From NCBI GenBank assembly GCA_045633005.1, contig JAZQXT010000072.1, positions 1 through 15,110 on the forward strand: a stretch of 15,110 bases of DNA, read 5' to 3'. This DNA comes from CAG-390 sp045633005 (GTDB lineage: Bacteria; Bacillota; Clostridia; Oscillospirales; CAG-272). The notes beneath the pieces were generated by a model, which searched no databases, was not told the origin of the DNA, and saw nothing but the letters and a program-made list of their open reading frames with translations. The translations under genes were made by a program, and so were the position numbers. Below are positions 1 to 6,507 of this stretch, in pieces (the stretch's first letter is position 1; each line of letters begins with the position of its first letter).

Positions 1-30
1 TTTGGTTTTGCCTTCGTAAAGCTTTTTCAT
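1..30 (-). CDS. purC: Start of phosphoribosylaminoimidazole-succinocarboxamide synthase (partial)
   Basis: Only the first ten codons are in the window, reading MKKLYEGKTK on the minus strand; the gene runs off the left edge. This opening is the characteristic N-terminus of SAICAR synthase, where the LYEGK(A/T)K stretch is the first strand of the ATP-grasp-like fold. The enzyme joins CAIR and aspartate in purine biosynthesis in the cytoplasm. The start is supported by an AAGGAG ribosome binding site at 39-44 and a candidate promoter at 66-94. The call rests on ten residues, so it is a recognition rather than a proof. Confidence 0.72.
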   Translation of the reverse strand, partial: MKKLYEGKTK

Positions 31-65
31 TTTTTTAACTCCTTTTGAGTAAAATTCCAAGTATT

Positions 66-94
66 ATTTTACCACTTTTTTTGCCGTTTGTATA
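66..94 (-). promoter_or_regulatory. Candidate sigma-A promoter of the purC-like gene
   Basis: On the minus strand TATACA (-35, at 89-94) is followed after exactly 17 bases by TAAAAT (-10, at 66-71), about 36 bases before the start codon. The -35 box is weak (four of six consensus bases), the -10 box good. No purine-riboswitch-like structure is apparent in the short leader. Confidence 0.45.
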
Positions 95-151
95 GAGTTT
101 TTTGCAAAAAAATATGATTTTTTTAAAATTATCCGTTTTACTCAAAAAGGA

Positions 152-214
152 ATGCTTTTTGCATCGCAAAAAGCATCCGAAACTTTGCACTTTGCACTTA
201 TCACTTTGCACTTT
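152..214. repeat. Intergenic hairpin plus TTTGCACTT-type short repeats
   Basis: A perfect 11-bp inverted repeat (152-162 with 166-176, loop of three) is followed by three close copies of a CTTTGCACTT-like unit, the second and third separated by a CTTATCA spacer (about 183-214). It lies between the divergently useful end of the first surface gene and purC. It looks like a dispersed intergenic repeat. Function is unknown. Confidence 0.4.
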
Positions 215-219
215 AATCT

Positions 220-246
220 AAAAAAGCCCGCCCCAAAGGGGCGGGC
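220..246 (-). terminator. Rho-independent terminator of the SipW/TasA locus
   Basis: GCCCGCCCC (226-234) pairs perfectly with GGGGCGGGC (238-246) around a three-base loop. On the minus strand the stem is followed directly by a run of six T (220-225). It sits 12 bases after the stop codon of the last gene of the locus. Confidence 0.93.
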
Positions 247-258
247 AAAAATCATTAG

Positions 259-1692
259 TTAGGGAGTAGTAATTTTGAAAGTCCAGTTGTACTGGGTAGA
301 AGCAGTATCAGCGTCCTCAGCGGAGATGAAGCCGAGCTCAACTGCCTGACCCTTGCTGGTCAACGGAATGCCGTTGTAGGTACAATCAACGAAAGTGAAC
401 TTCTCCCATCCGATACCTTCTTGAACATCAAAGTCGTAACCTGCATTGAACTCGCAGTTCGTGAAGGTTACAGAGTCGTATGCACGGAGGGTATGGTACT
501 CAGCGGGCTTGAAAGTGCAGTTCTCGAAGCGAACGCTGGAGTAGTCGCCGCCGAAGCTTCCCCAACCAACGAGGGTGGAGTTCTTAACGGTGAAAGCATT
601 ACCGTTACCGTTACCAATGTTGAAGAAGTAAGAACCGCCTGCAGCGTAGTAGTTGTCAAGGGTGAGGTCACCGGTGAGAGCACCGTAAGTACCAACACCA
701 CGACCGGTGCCTACGATAGAGAGGTTCTTGATGGTACCCTCAGTTGCAACGATTGCGAACTGGGAGTTGCCGTTAGCGTTGGTGCCAACGGTGGAGTAGA
801 TAACGTGACCGTTACCGTCTACAACAGAGCCTGCAGCGAGGGTGATGGGAGCGGTAACCTGTACGTTCTCGGTAAGGATGGTGGTGCCACCTGCAGCGAG
901 GTCAGCAGCAAGCTCATCCTCGGTGTACTCAGGGTACTCAGCATCTTCATCGTACTTGTTGTCGAAGTCGTCAGCCTCGTAAGTCCACTGGGTAGCAGCG
1001 AGCTTAAGACCGAAGATGATCTCGGGCTGGTTGGTAAAGCCCTCGATGCCCTCAGTGCTGATGTTACCGGTAAGATCGGTAAGGAAGTTAGCCTCATTGC
1101 CTACGTAAGTGGGCATGGTAACAACAACCTCAAAGATCTCCTCGTCATCACCCTGTCCGACCTTGTAGTCGTTGGGGAGAAGAACGAGATCGCTTGCGTA
1201 TACAGCGTTCTTTGCATCAGCAAAGGTAGTGGTTGCCATATTAGCAAGGTAATCATCGCGGTCTGCAGAGGTCAGAGCGCTGGTGTCAACAACACCGGTG
1301 GTAAGGTAATCGGAGAGCATGAACTCGTCTCCGTATACGTTTACGCCTGCGGTCTCGTTAACAACGTTGATACCAAGGTTGCACTTAACAGCAAGAGTTC
1401 CTACGTTGCGTACGCGGAACTTTACTACTTCGGTGTAACCGGGCTCGTAGAGTGCGTCTTCATTGAAGAGATTGGTGCTCTCGTCAACGGGAAGCCACTC
1501 TTTGATCTCGCCGTTTTCCATAACGGCATAGTCGAGTTCGACATCGAGGTTACCGGAAACTATTCTGTTTCTGCCGGCAACAACGGTATCGGTGAACCAC
1601 GCGTAAGTGGTTCCAAGGAGCATCGAGAAGCAGATAATGAGTGCCATTACGCTTGCGAGGAATGCTCTCTTAGTGGTCTTGCGATTCGTCAT
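259..1692 (-). CDS. SipW-dependent TasA/camelysin-like secreted protein with C-terminal beta-helix region
   Basis: This is a 477-residue exported protein with a SipW-type signal peptide: KRAF at 8-11, a hydrophobic core at 12-27, then TTYAWFTDT, with cleavage likely near A31. Residues 40-250 match the TasA/camelysin core, including NRIVSGNLDVEL, an FRVRNVGTLAVK strand, MPTYVGNEA at 193-201 and the ATQWTYEADDFD motif at 233-244. Residues about 265-445 change character to short G/N/T-rich strands (DGNGHVI, IKNLSIVG, LTLDN, FTVKNSTL, VRFENCTF, VTFTNCEF, FTFVDCTY), typical of a right-handed beta-helix. TasA-family proteins form extracellular fibres; the helix extension could bind glycan or extend the fibre (inference). 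The start is fixed by AGGAGG at 1702-1707. A 178-base gap separates it from the gene upstream, so it may also have its own expression control. The opposite strand is open for 432 codons but has no signal or family match. Confidence 0.88.
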   Translation of the reverse strand: MTNRKTTKRAFLASVMALIICFSMLLGTTYAWFTDTVVAGRNRIVSGNLDVELDYAVMENGEIKEWLPVDESTNLFNEDALYEPGYTEVVKFRVRNVGTLAVKCNLGINVVNETAGVNVYGDEFMLSDYLTTGVVDTSALTSADRDDYLANMATTTFADAKNAVYASDLVLLPNDYKVGQGDDEEIFEVVVTMPTYVGNEANFLTDLTGNISTEGIEGFTNQPEIIFGLKLAATQWTYEADDFDNKYDEDAEYPEYTEDELAADLAAGGTTILTENVQVTAPITLAAGSVVDGNGHVIYSTVGTNANGNSQFAIVATEGTIKNLSIVGTGRGVGTYGALTGDLTLDNYYAAGGSYFFNIGNGNGNAFTVKNSTLVGWGSFGGDYSSVRFENCTFKPAEYHTLRAYDSVTFTNCEFNAGYDFDVQEGIGWEKFTFVDCTYNGIPLTSKGQAVELGFISAEDADTASTQYNWTFKITTP

Positions 1693-1701
1693 TTTTGTTT
1701 A

Positions 1702-1707
1702 CCTCCT
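1702..1707 (-). promoter_or_regulatory. Strong ribosome binding site of the 477-residue TasA-like protein
   Basis: A perfect AGGAGG lies nine bases before the ATG. It is the strongest site in the locus, consistent with high expression of a structural surface protein (inference). Confidence 0.8.
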
Positions 1708-1736
1708 ATAAGTTTTTAAATGGACGAATTATCTAA

Positions 1737-1847
1737 ACGCCTACGGCGTGAAGATCAAATTTAAAATGGGGATATCCCCAAGGGGTAAAATGCGAAGCTA
1801 TTAAATTGTCAAATCCCTTGCGCGGCGCGTTTCGCGTCCAAACGCGC
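1737..1847 (-). promoter_or_regulatory. Intercistronic leader with three inverted repeats and a TTGACA box
   Basis: The gap between the two large TasA-like genes contains a hairpin with an 8-bp stem (GCGCGTTT 1825-1832 with 1840-1847), a 12-base palindrome GGGGATATCCCC (1768-1779) and a small ACGCC/GGCGT hairpin (1737-1749). None is followed by a clear T-run on the minus strand. A perfect TTGACA (minus strand, 1807-1812) has only a poor -10 partner 17 bases on. The gap may hold a weak promoter, an mRNA-stabilising or processing structure, or an operator. Confidence 0.35.
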
Positions 1848-1870
1848 TATGCAGAGGGTATATCAGAAAT

Positions 1871-2938
1871 TTACTGCCTTTTGTCCGTAACTGTTCCGCC
1901 CGCGCCCGTGACTATCGAGCCTGATGTGAAGCTGATATCTCCAAACTCGCTGATAACAAGCTCGCCGTTTACGGTGATATCACCGCCCGTTACGGTTAGC
2001 GTCTTATTGTTGAGGTCGAGATATATCTTTTGTCCTGCGGGGATGGTGAGGCGGTCTATCGAAATATCCTCACCTATAATAAGTATGCTGTAATCGCTTT
2101 GCTTTTGGTTGCCGCCGTTCTTCGTTATCTGATCCATAAGATACGCAAGCTCTTCACCCGTCATAATGGGGTAAACGGCGTAGTAATCGTACTGCTTGTC
2201 AAAGTCGTCCGACTCGTAAGTATACTGCGTTGCTACGCAGGTGATACCGTACTTTATGTGGGGGCGCGGATTGACCTTTTGAATATTAGCCTCGTTGCCG
2301 ATCTCCTTCGGCATATGAAGAACGATATATCCTATCTGCTCCTCACCGGGAAGGAGGGCGAAATCATAGCCCTTGTTTGTGCCGACCTCGGCGTAGCTGT
2401 TCTTGACCTCGACCTCGCTTATCTTGGCGTTTACCTCGGTTGCGAATTTATCAAGATCGTAATCCTTAACTCTTTCATTCATAAGCGTTTCGGACGTATT
2501 CTTTATACTGCCGTCGGCGTTATACTCGGTCTCTGCAACGTACGAGCCCGCCATAATAACGTCGGAAACGCGAAGGGGGCCACCCTTAAACTCCTCCCTG
2601 AGAAGATCGTCTTCAAGCACGGAAACGTCGATGTGATACTTGAATGCGAGAGTTCCTTTGTTCTGTACGCGGAAGTAGATGACCTCGGTGTGAGTAGGTA
2701 CCCATATAGCCGCATCGGGGAAAACCTCGGTATCCTCGCCGACTATCTTCCAATACTTTTCGCTAAGACTTGCCTTAAACGAAAGCTCCATATCGAGATT
2801 TCCGCTGATTATTCTGTTTCTGCCTGACGTAACACTTGCGGTAAACCAAGCAAACGTCGCGCCTACGAGCATGGTAAGACAAATGAGCACAGCCAGAACA
2901 CCCGTTAAAAGCGCACGCATAGTTGATTGCTTTGCCAT
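1871..2938 (-). CDS. SipW-dependent TasA/camelysin-like secreted protein, second large paralogue
   Basis: A 355-residue exported protein, clearly paralogous to the 477-residue protein downstream. It has a SipW-type signal (MRALLTGVLAVLICLTMLVG, then ATFAWFTASV, cleavage near A30). Shared core motifs are GRNRIISGNLDMEL (39-52), a YFRVQNKGTLAFKYH strand (88-102), MPKEIGNEA (209-217) and ATQYTYESDDFD (236-247). After the core, residues 285-350 form a short tail of beta strands (IDRLTIPAGQKIYLDLNN, LTVTGGDITVNGELVIS), resembling a shorter version of the beta-helix region in its neighbour. The ribosome binding site is GAGAGG at about 2945-2950. It lies 49 bases after the signal peptidase gene, with a small hairpin between them. 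Probably a minor fibre subunit or a surface-exposed partner (inference). Confidence 0.87.
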   Translation of the reverse strand: MAKQSTMRALLTGVLAVLICLTMLVGATFAWFTASVTSGRNRIISGNLDMELSFKASLSEKYWKIVGEDTEVFPDAAIWVPTHTEVIYFRVQNKGTLAFKYHIDVSVLEDDLLREEFKGGPLRVSDVIMAGSYVAETEYNADGSIKNTSETLMNERVKDYDLDKFATEVNAKISEVEVKNSYAEVGTNKGYDFALLPGEEQIGYIVLHMPKEIGNEANIQKVNPRPHIKYGITCVATQYTYESDDFDKQYDYYAVYPIMTGEELAYLMDQITKNGGNQKQSDYSILIIGEDISIDRLTIPAGQKIYLDLNNKTLTVTGGDITVNGELVISEFGDISFTSGSIVTGAGGTVTDKRQ

Positions 2939-2962
2939 CGTCTTACCTCTCTTTCAGAAATT

Positions 2963-2976
2963 TGCCGCTTGCGGCA
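2963..2976 (-). other. Intercistronic hairpin between sipW and the 355-residue gene
   Basis: TGCCGC pairs with GCGGCA around two bases, between the sipW stop codon and the next ribosome binding site. There is no T-run on the minus strand, so it is unlikely to terminate. It could be an mRNA processing or stability element that sets different levels for protease and substrates (inference). Confidence 0.35.
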
Positions 2977-2987
2977 TCAATATCGTT

Positions 2988-3716
2988 TTATTCTTCGGTT
3001 TTAGTCTCCGTCTCGGCGGGCTTGCTTTCGGCAGGCTCTGCCGTCGCGCCCTGCTGTGCCGCGAGCTGTTCCTTGAGCTTTTGAAGCTCTGCCATCATCT
3101 CAAGAGACTGGCGTCTTTCTTCCTCAAGCTTCTTCTTTTCCTCATCAAGCTCCTGCATCTCTTCCTTCTTGAAGCGGCGGAACGCGCCAATAGCGACGAT
3201 ACCGTTATATATCATAAGAAGAAGGAAAGGAACGAGAATGCAGATTATGTAGCCCGGGGTGGTCTTAAGGAACTGGAAGAAATGTCCGAGCTTCGGAAGG
3301 TGGAAGCTGTACTTGCCGAGTATGTAAGGATAAGTAACGACCTTCTCGTCGTCGCTATCGGTGGTAGTACCGTAGGTGACGAACGCAGGGTCGCCGTGCT
3401 CATCCTTGGTGAGAGAACGGATTTTATGCGTTATGGTCTCGTTAAAGCTTTCTTCATTTTGCGAAATGAAGGTAATGATGTCTCCCTCAACGAGAGTGGT
3501 GGGGTCTACCTCGTTGACAATGACGATGTCGCCCGCACGGAAAGTGTCGCTCATCGAGTCCGTTTGTACGATGAAGAACTTGACTCCGAAAATATCTCTG
3601 TCCGTTTTATCGAACGTATTAACGGAGAAAATGGTAAACAGCATCATAATGACGGCAAATGCCACAAACGTCCATACTAAAACGTTTTTAACGATATTCA
3701 GCGCTTTTTTTCCCAT
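2988..3716 (-). CDS. sipW: SipW-type (ER-type) signal peptidase I with long C-terminal coiled-coil tail
   Basis: A 242-residue membrane protease that removes signal peptides from TasA-type proteins on the outer face of the membrane. An N-terminal membrane helix (13-33) is followed by the catalytic serine in QTDSMSDTFRAGD (S54). The lysine of bacterial type I peptidases is replaced by histidine in ETITHKI (H97), which marks the archaeal/ER-type SipW class; acidic residues at 120-123 fall where the class has its conserved aspartates. A second membrane helix spans about 154-176. The tail, residues 180-222, is a heptad-like E/K/L-rich coiled coil, followed by an A/E/P/T-rich end; this tail is longer than in Bacillus SipW. 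The start is set by AGGAG about eight bases before ATG. The gene lies between its likely substrates, 18 bases after the small TasA-like gene. Confidence 0.92.
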   Translation of the reverse strand: MGKKALNIVKNVLVWTFVAFAVIMMLFTIFSVNTFDKTDRDIFGVKFFIVQTDSMSDTFRAGDIVIVNEVDPTTLVEGDIITFISQNEESFNETITHKIRSLTKDEHGDPAFVTYGTTTDSDDEKVVTYPYILGKYSFHLPKLGHFFQFLKTTPGYIICILVPFLLLMIYNGIVAIGAFRRFKKEEMQELDEEKKKLEEERRQSLEMMAELQKLKEQLAAQQGATAEPAESKPAETETKTEE

Positions 3717-3734
3717 AAAAAGATCTCCTGTCTT

Positions 3735-4286
3735 TTAATCAAACAATCTGTTGGGGTTATTCTTAGTCTGCACCGCATCCGCGCCCATATCGAAGCCAAG
3801 CTCAAGTCCCTGTCCATCGTTGCCGATGTTCTTAGGCATATGGAAATATGCGGTGAAATAGATTTTTTCGCCTATCTCAAGAGTATCGTCGGCGGCTTGC
3901 ACGCGAGCGCGCGTAAGCTCGGATGCAAAGCCCTCGTAAAGAATATCGTCGCTGTCCTTGGGGGTGATCGTAACGTATATCTTATCGGCGAGACCGCCCT
4001 CAAGATTCAACATATAGATCTTATAGTAGACCTCCCACGTGCTGAGGTTTTCTATAAAGAAGTCTCTTTTCAGCGTTGCCCCGGGCTCAAAGAGGAATTT
4101 TTCCTCGTTTATTATGGGGTTGCCGTCGTTAAGATTTATCTTAACTATACCCGTTTGGAAAAGGTTGTTTTCCACGGACACCGTTGCCCAAACGAGAGCA
4201 AAGGTGGTAGCCGTCAAGCAAAGCGACAGCAAAATCAGCGTTATAATGCCTACGGTGAGGCGTCTTTTGGTCTTACTGCTGCTCAT
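3735..4286 (-). CDS. Small TasA/camelysin-like secreted protein
   Basis: A 183-residue exported protein. The signal (KRRLTVGIITLILLSLC) ends at ATTFALVWATVSVENN, near the place where SipW substrates are cut. The remainder is one TasA-type beta-sandwich: GIVKINLNDG (46-55), LFEPGATLKRDFFIENLS (65-82), YYKIYML (87-93), the DSDDILYEG strand (111-119), YFHMPKNIGNDGQGLELGF (147-165). MPKNIGND matches the MPxxxGNE motif of the two larger paralogues. It is the size of a simple fibre subunit, with no extra domain. The ATG overlaps the end of the preceding gene by 14 bases and has an AAAGGAG site at 4297-4303, so translation is probably coupled. Confidence 0.85.
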   Translation of the reverse strand: MSSSKTKRRLTVGIITLILLSLCLTATTFALVWATVSVENNLFQTGIVKINLNDGNPIINEEKFLFEPGATLKRDFFIENLSTWEVYYKIYMLNLEGGLADKIYVTITPKDSDDILYEGFASELTRARVQAADDTLEIGEKIYFTAYFHMPKNIGNDGQGLELGFDMGADAVQTKNNPNRLFD

Positions 4287-5112
4287 CGTCTTCCCTCTCC
4301 TTTCGACGCTTGATCAAAAGCGGAACGAGTATGAGCAGGATTCCTGCCATAACGCAGATTATTATAACGGGCTGCATATCGTCACCCGTATCCGGAGGCT
4401 CAAGCTCGCCCTCGACCCACCAATGAAAATCGGCAATAAGCCTTCTGTTCTGGTGGCGGTTGCCAACGCTTGTTTCAAGATACGCCGTGACCTCGTAGTA
4501 AAGCTCGGAATCCACTCCGTCCTGCGGAACTACGGCGTGATCAAGGCTCTTGGGCATACTCTTCATCAGCCCGTCGTACAGGACCTCGCCCGTGTTGAGA
4601 AGCGTTATTCTGCATTTAAGGACCTCTGCGAGAATCTCGTAGCCCTTTCTGACCTCGGCTCTGTATTTTACCGTGACCGTCTCGCTGTGCGCGACTCTGA
4701 CACAGAAATACTTCGTTTCCACGTCACCGGGGAACATATTCATTACCTCAAAGGGAACGTTATCGCTATCGTTTCTATTATGTAGATAAAGCGCAACGGC
4801 GGGCTTTTCTCTTATTTGAGAGGTTGCCTCGGCGGCAGTAGTCTCGCTCTCGTGGATATCGGGAAGGCTTCCGACACCGATCTCTTCCCCGTCGGGTATC
4901 TCGTCGTCCTCGGTCTCGTCAGGCGAGACGGTGGTATCGTCGGGCGCGGGAGTCGTCACCACACCGATCAAATTATTCGGCACGGTGGTCGTAGTTTGCA
5001 TACTCGGAGCAAAGTGGCGGTACAGCAGCACGGAAACCAACGCTATTGCGCTGACAGCCAGCATGACTGACAAGATAACTATAAGTGTTTTTAGCTTCTT
5101 CGACACCTGCAA
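4273..5112 (-). CDS. Membrane- and probably wall-anchored TasA-fold protein with PPDTG sorting motif
   Basis: First gene of the locus, 279 residues. It begins with a basic stretch and a hydrophobic helix (8-31), probably a membrane anchor or uncleaved signal, then a T/D/E/P-rich linker (38-100). Residues 105-236 look like a TasA-type sandwich, with FPGDVETKYFCVRV, LLNTGEVLYDGLMKS, ELYYEVTAYLETSVGNRHQN lining up with equivalent strands of the small paralogue. The end is a cell-wall sorting signal: EPPDTGDD (238-245), a hydrophobic helix (249-267) and a KRRKER tail. PPDTG fits the (S/P)PXTG signal of clostridial class B sortases rather than LPXTG. No ATG is available near the start: the frame opens with TTG at 5112 behind AAAGGGGG, with GTG at 5106 as the alternative. 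It could be the fibre's base or anchor (inference). Confidence 0.8.
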   Translation of the reverse strand: MQVSKKLKTLIVILSVMLAVSAIALVSVLLYRHFAPSMQTTTTVPNNLIGVVTTPAPDDTTVSPDETEDDEIPDGEEIGVGSLPDIHESETTAAEATSQIREKPAVALYLHNRNDSDNVPFEVMNMFPGDVETKYFCVRVAHSETVTVKYRAEVRKGYEILAEVLKCRITLLNTGEVLYDGLMKSMPKSLDHAVVPQDGVDSELYYEVTAYLETSVGNRHQNRRLIADFHWWVEGELEPPDTGDDMQPVIIICVMAGILLILVPLLIKRRKEREDDEQQ

Positions 5113-5192
5113 TCGCCCCCCTTTCCGAAGATTTGAACGTACCGTAACGCCAAAAAGGTATAGTTAGGCATAATGATAATTATTCGAGTATT

Positions 5193-5221
5193 ATGATAGC
5201 ACAAAACGATATAATTTTCAA
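5193..5221 (-). promoter_or_regulatory. Sigma-A promoter of the SipW/TasA locus
   Basis: TTGAAA (minus strand, 5216-5221), 17 bases, then TATCAT (5193-5198). Transcription would start near 5186, giving a leader of about 75 bases before the first gene. No other strong promoter is visible for the first four genes. Confidence 0.75.
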
Positions 5222-5286
5222 GTCTTTTTTTGATTTTTTCCAATTTGCACAAAAGTTTCTTTGAAATTTGTTCACTTTTACTTAAC

Positions 5287-5312
5287 AAAAAAACGCCGCT
5301 CGCGCGGCGTTT
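5287..5312 (-). terminator. Rho-independent terminator of wecB
   Basis: AAACGCCGC (5291-5299) pairs with GCGGCGTTT (5304-5312) around TCGC. On the minus strand it continues into a run of seven T. It begins just after the epimerase stop codon and separates it from the surface-protein promoter downstream. Confidence 0.9.
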
Positions 5313-5315
5313 TCT

Positions 5316-6416
5316 TCATCGTATTATTTTCTCAAGCGCATCCGCTATTTTTCGGCACGCTTCGCCGTTTCCGTAGGGGTTTTCCGACGCGGACATCCGC
5401 GCGTACAGCTCGCCGTCGTCAAGCAATCGGCAAAAGCCGTCCTTGACAGAGGCAAAGTCCGTGCCGACGGGCATAAGCACGCCCGACTCCACGCCCTCCT
5501 GCCGCTCGGTCTTGCCGCGCAACACCAACGTCGGCTTGCCGAGCGCGGCGGCTTCCTCCTGCACGCTTCCCGAATCCGTAAGCACGAGGTACGAGCGTGC
5601 CAAAATATTGTGAAAATCAACCACGTCAAGCGGCTCGGTGAGCATAACGCGCTCACAGCCCTCAAGCACGTCACGCGCGGCGGCGCGCACGGCGGGATTA
5701 CAATGCACGGGGAAGATCACCTTCACGTCCTCGCGTTCCTCTATAACGGCTCTTATCGCCCCAAGCGCCTCGCGCATAGGCTCGCCGAGGCTCTCGCGGC
5801 GGTGTGTGGTAAGCAAAACCACGCGGTCATTCCCTGCCCATTCAAGGCAGGGGTGCGTATAGTCGCGGCGCACGGTGTAGCGCAGCGCGTCGACGGCGGT
5901 GTTTCCCGTAACGAAAACGTCCTCGGCGCGCTTCCCCTCTCTTATCAAATTATCCCGCGCGCGCTCGGTGGGCGCAAAATCGTAGCGCGATATCAGCGAC
6001 ACGGCGCGGCGGTTAAATTCCTCGGGATACGGCGCGCGCACGTCGTAGGTGCGAAGCCCCGCTTCGACGTGGAACACGGGAACGTTTTCGTAAAAGCACG
6101 CAAGCGCCGCCGCAAATGCACTGGAGGTGTCACCGTGTACCAGAACGGCATCGGGGCGCACCGACGCAAGCGCACGGCGTATTCCGTCCATCACGGCGGA
6201 CGTAACGTCGAAAAGAGATTGCTCCTCGCGCATCACGCCAAGGTCGCAGTCGGGCGTTACGGAGAACGCGCGAAGCACGCCGTCAAGCATACTGCGGTGC
6301 TGTCCCGTAACGAGCGCGACCGTATTAAAATGATTTCGGGAGCGCAGTTCGAGAAGAAGCGGACACATCTTCACAGCATCGGGGCGCGTTCCGAAAACAA
6401 GCATTACCGTTTTCAT
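5316..6416 (-). CDS. wecB: Non-hydrolysing UDP-N-acetylglucosamine 2-epimerase
   Basis: A 366-residue cytoplasmic enzyme of the expected full length that interconverts UDP-GlcNAc and UDP-ManNAc, the precursor for wall teichoic acid linkage units and some capsules. Family landmarks in order are GTRPDAVKMCP (9-19, with D where most members have E), HGDTSS (94-99, D96), HVEAGLRT (116-123, E118), PYPEEFNR (129-136, E132), TTHRRES (203-209, H205), PVHCNP (236-241), LTDSGSVQEEA (279-289) and RGKTERQEG (300-308), the UDP-binding region, ending with NPYGNGEA. D96, E118, E132 and H205 align with the catalytic D95, E117, E131 and H213 of E. coli WecB. The gene has its own promoter, an AAGGAG site at 6423-6428 and a terminator, so it is monocistronic. 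High local G+C sets it apart from the AT-rich right end. Confidence 0.95.
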   Translation of the reverse strand: MKTVMLVFGTRPDAVKMCPLLLELRSRNHFNTVALVTGQHRSMLDGVLRAFSVTPDCDLGVMREEQSLFDVTSAVMDGIRRALASVRPDAVLVHGDTSSAFAAALACFYENVPVFHVEAGLRTYDVRAPYPEEFNRRAVSLISRYDFAPTERARDNLIREGKRAEDVFVTGNTAVDALRYTVRRDYTHPCLEWAGNDRVVLLTTHRRESLGEPMREALGAIRAVIEEREDVKVIFPVHCNPAVRAAARDVLEGCERVMLTEPLDVVDFHNILARSYLVLTDSGSVQEEAAALGKPTLVLRGKTERQEGVESGVLMPVGTDFASVKDGFCRLLDDGELYARMSASENPYGNGEACRKIADALEKIIR

Positions 6417-6444
6417 ACTTTTCTCCTTGCAGAGTTATGAATAC

Positions 6445-6473
6445 AGTATACATTTTATTCCCCAAAAAGTCAA
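6445..6473 (-). promoter_or_regulatory. Sigma-A promoter of wecB
   Basis: TTGACT (minus strand, 6468-6473), 17 bases, then TATACT (6445-6450): one mismatch from consensus in each box. It lies about 30 bases before the start codon and immediately after the terminator of the preceding gene. Confidence 0.88.
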
Positions 6474-6476
6474 CAT

Positions 6477-6500
6477 AAAAAGGGGCGTTTGCCCCTTTTT
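6477..6500 (-). terminator. Rho-independent terminator of the 144-residue helical protein
   Basis: AAAAAGGGGC (6477-6486) pairs perfectly with GCCCCTTTTT (6491-6500) around four bases. The T-run is part of the stem. The stop codon of the gene lies seven bases before it on the minus strand. Confidence 0.88.
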
Positions 6501-6507
6501 GGATTTA

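Noticed and set aside
153..261. 36-codon plus-strand frame starting in the hairpin at 153
   Set aside because: It runs through the hairpin, the TTTGCACTT repeats and the terminator stem, so its residues are dictated by those elements.
421..1719. 432-codon plus-strand frame opposite the 477-residue TasA-like gene
   Set aside because: It lacks a ribosome binding site, signal or family match, and its V/E/S/G-rich, low-complexity composition is the mirror of the real gene, which has a SipW signal peptide and AGGAGG.
5091..5288. 65-codon minus-strand frame ahead of the surface locus
   Set aside because: It covers the promoter at 5193-5221 and overlaps the first gene in another frame; no ribosome binding site.
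5610..6440. 276-codon plus-strand frame opposite wecB
   Set aside because: wecB has all catalytic motifs, a promoter and a terminator; the opposite frame is a by-product of its G+C-rich codons.
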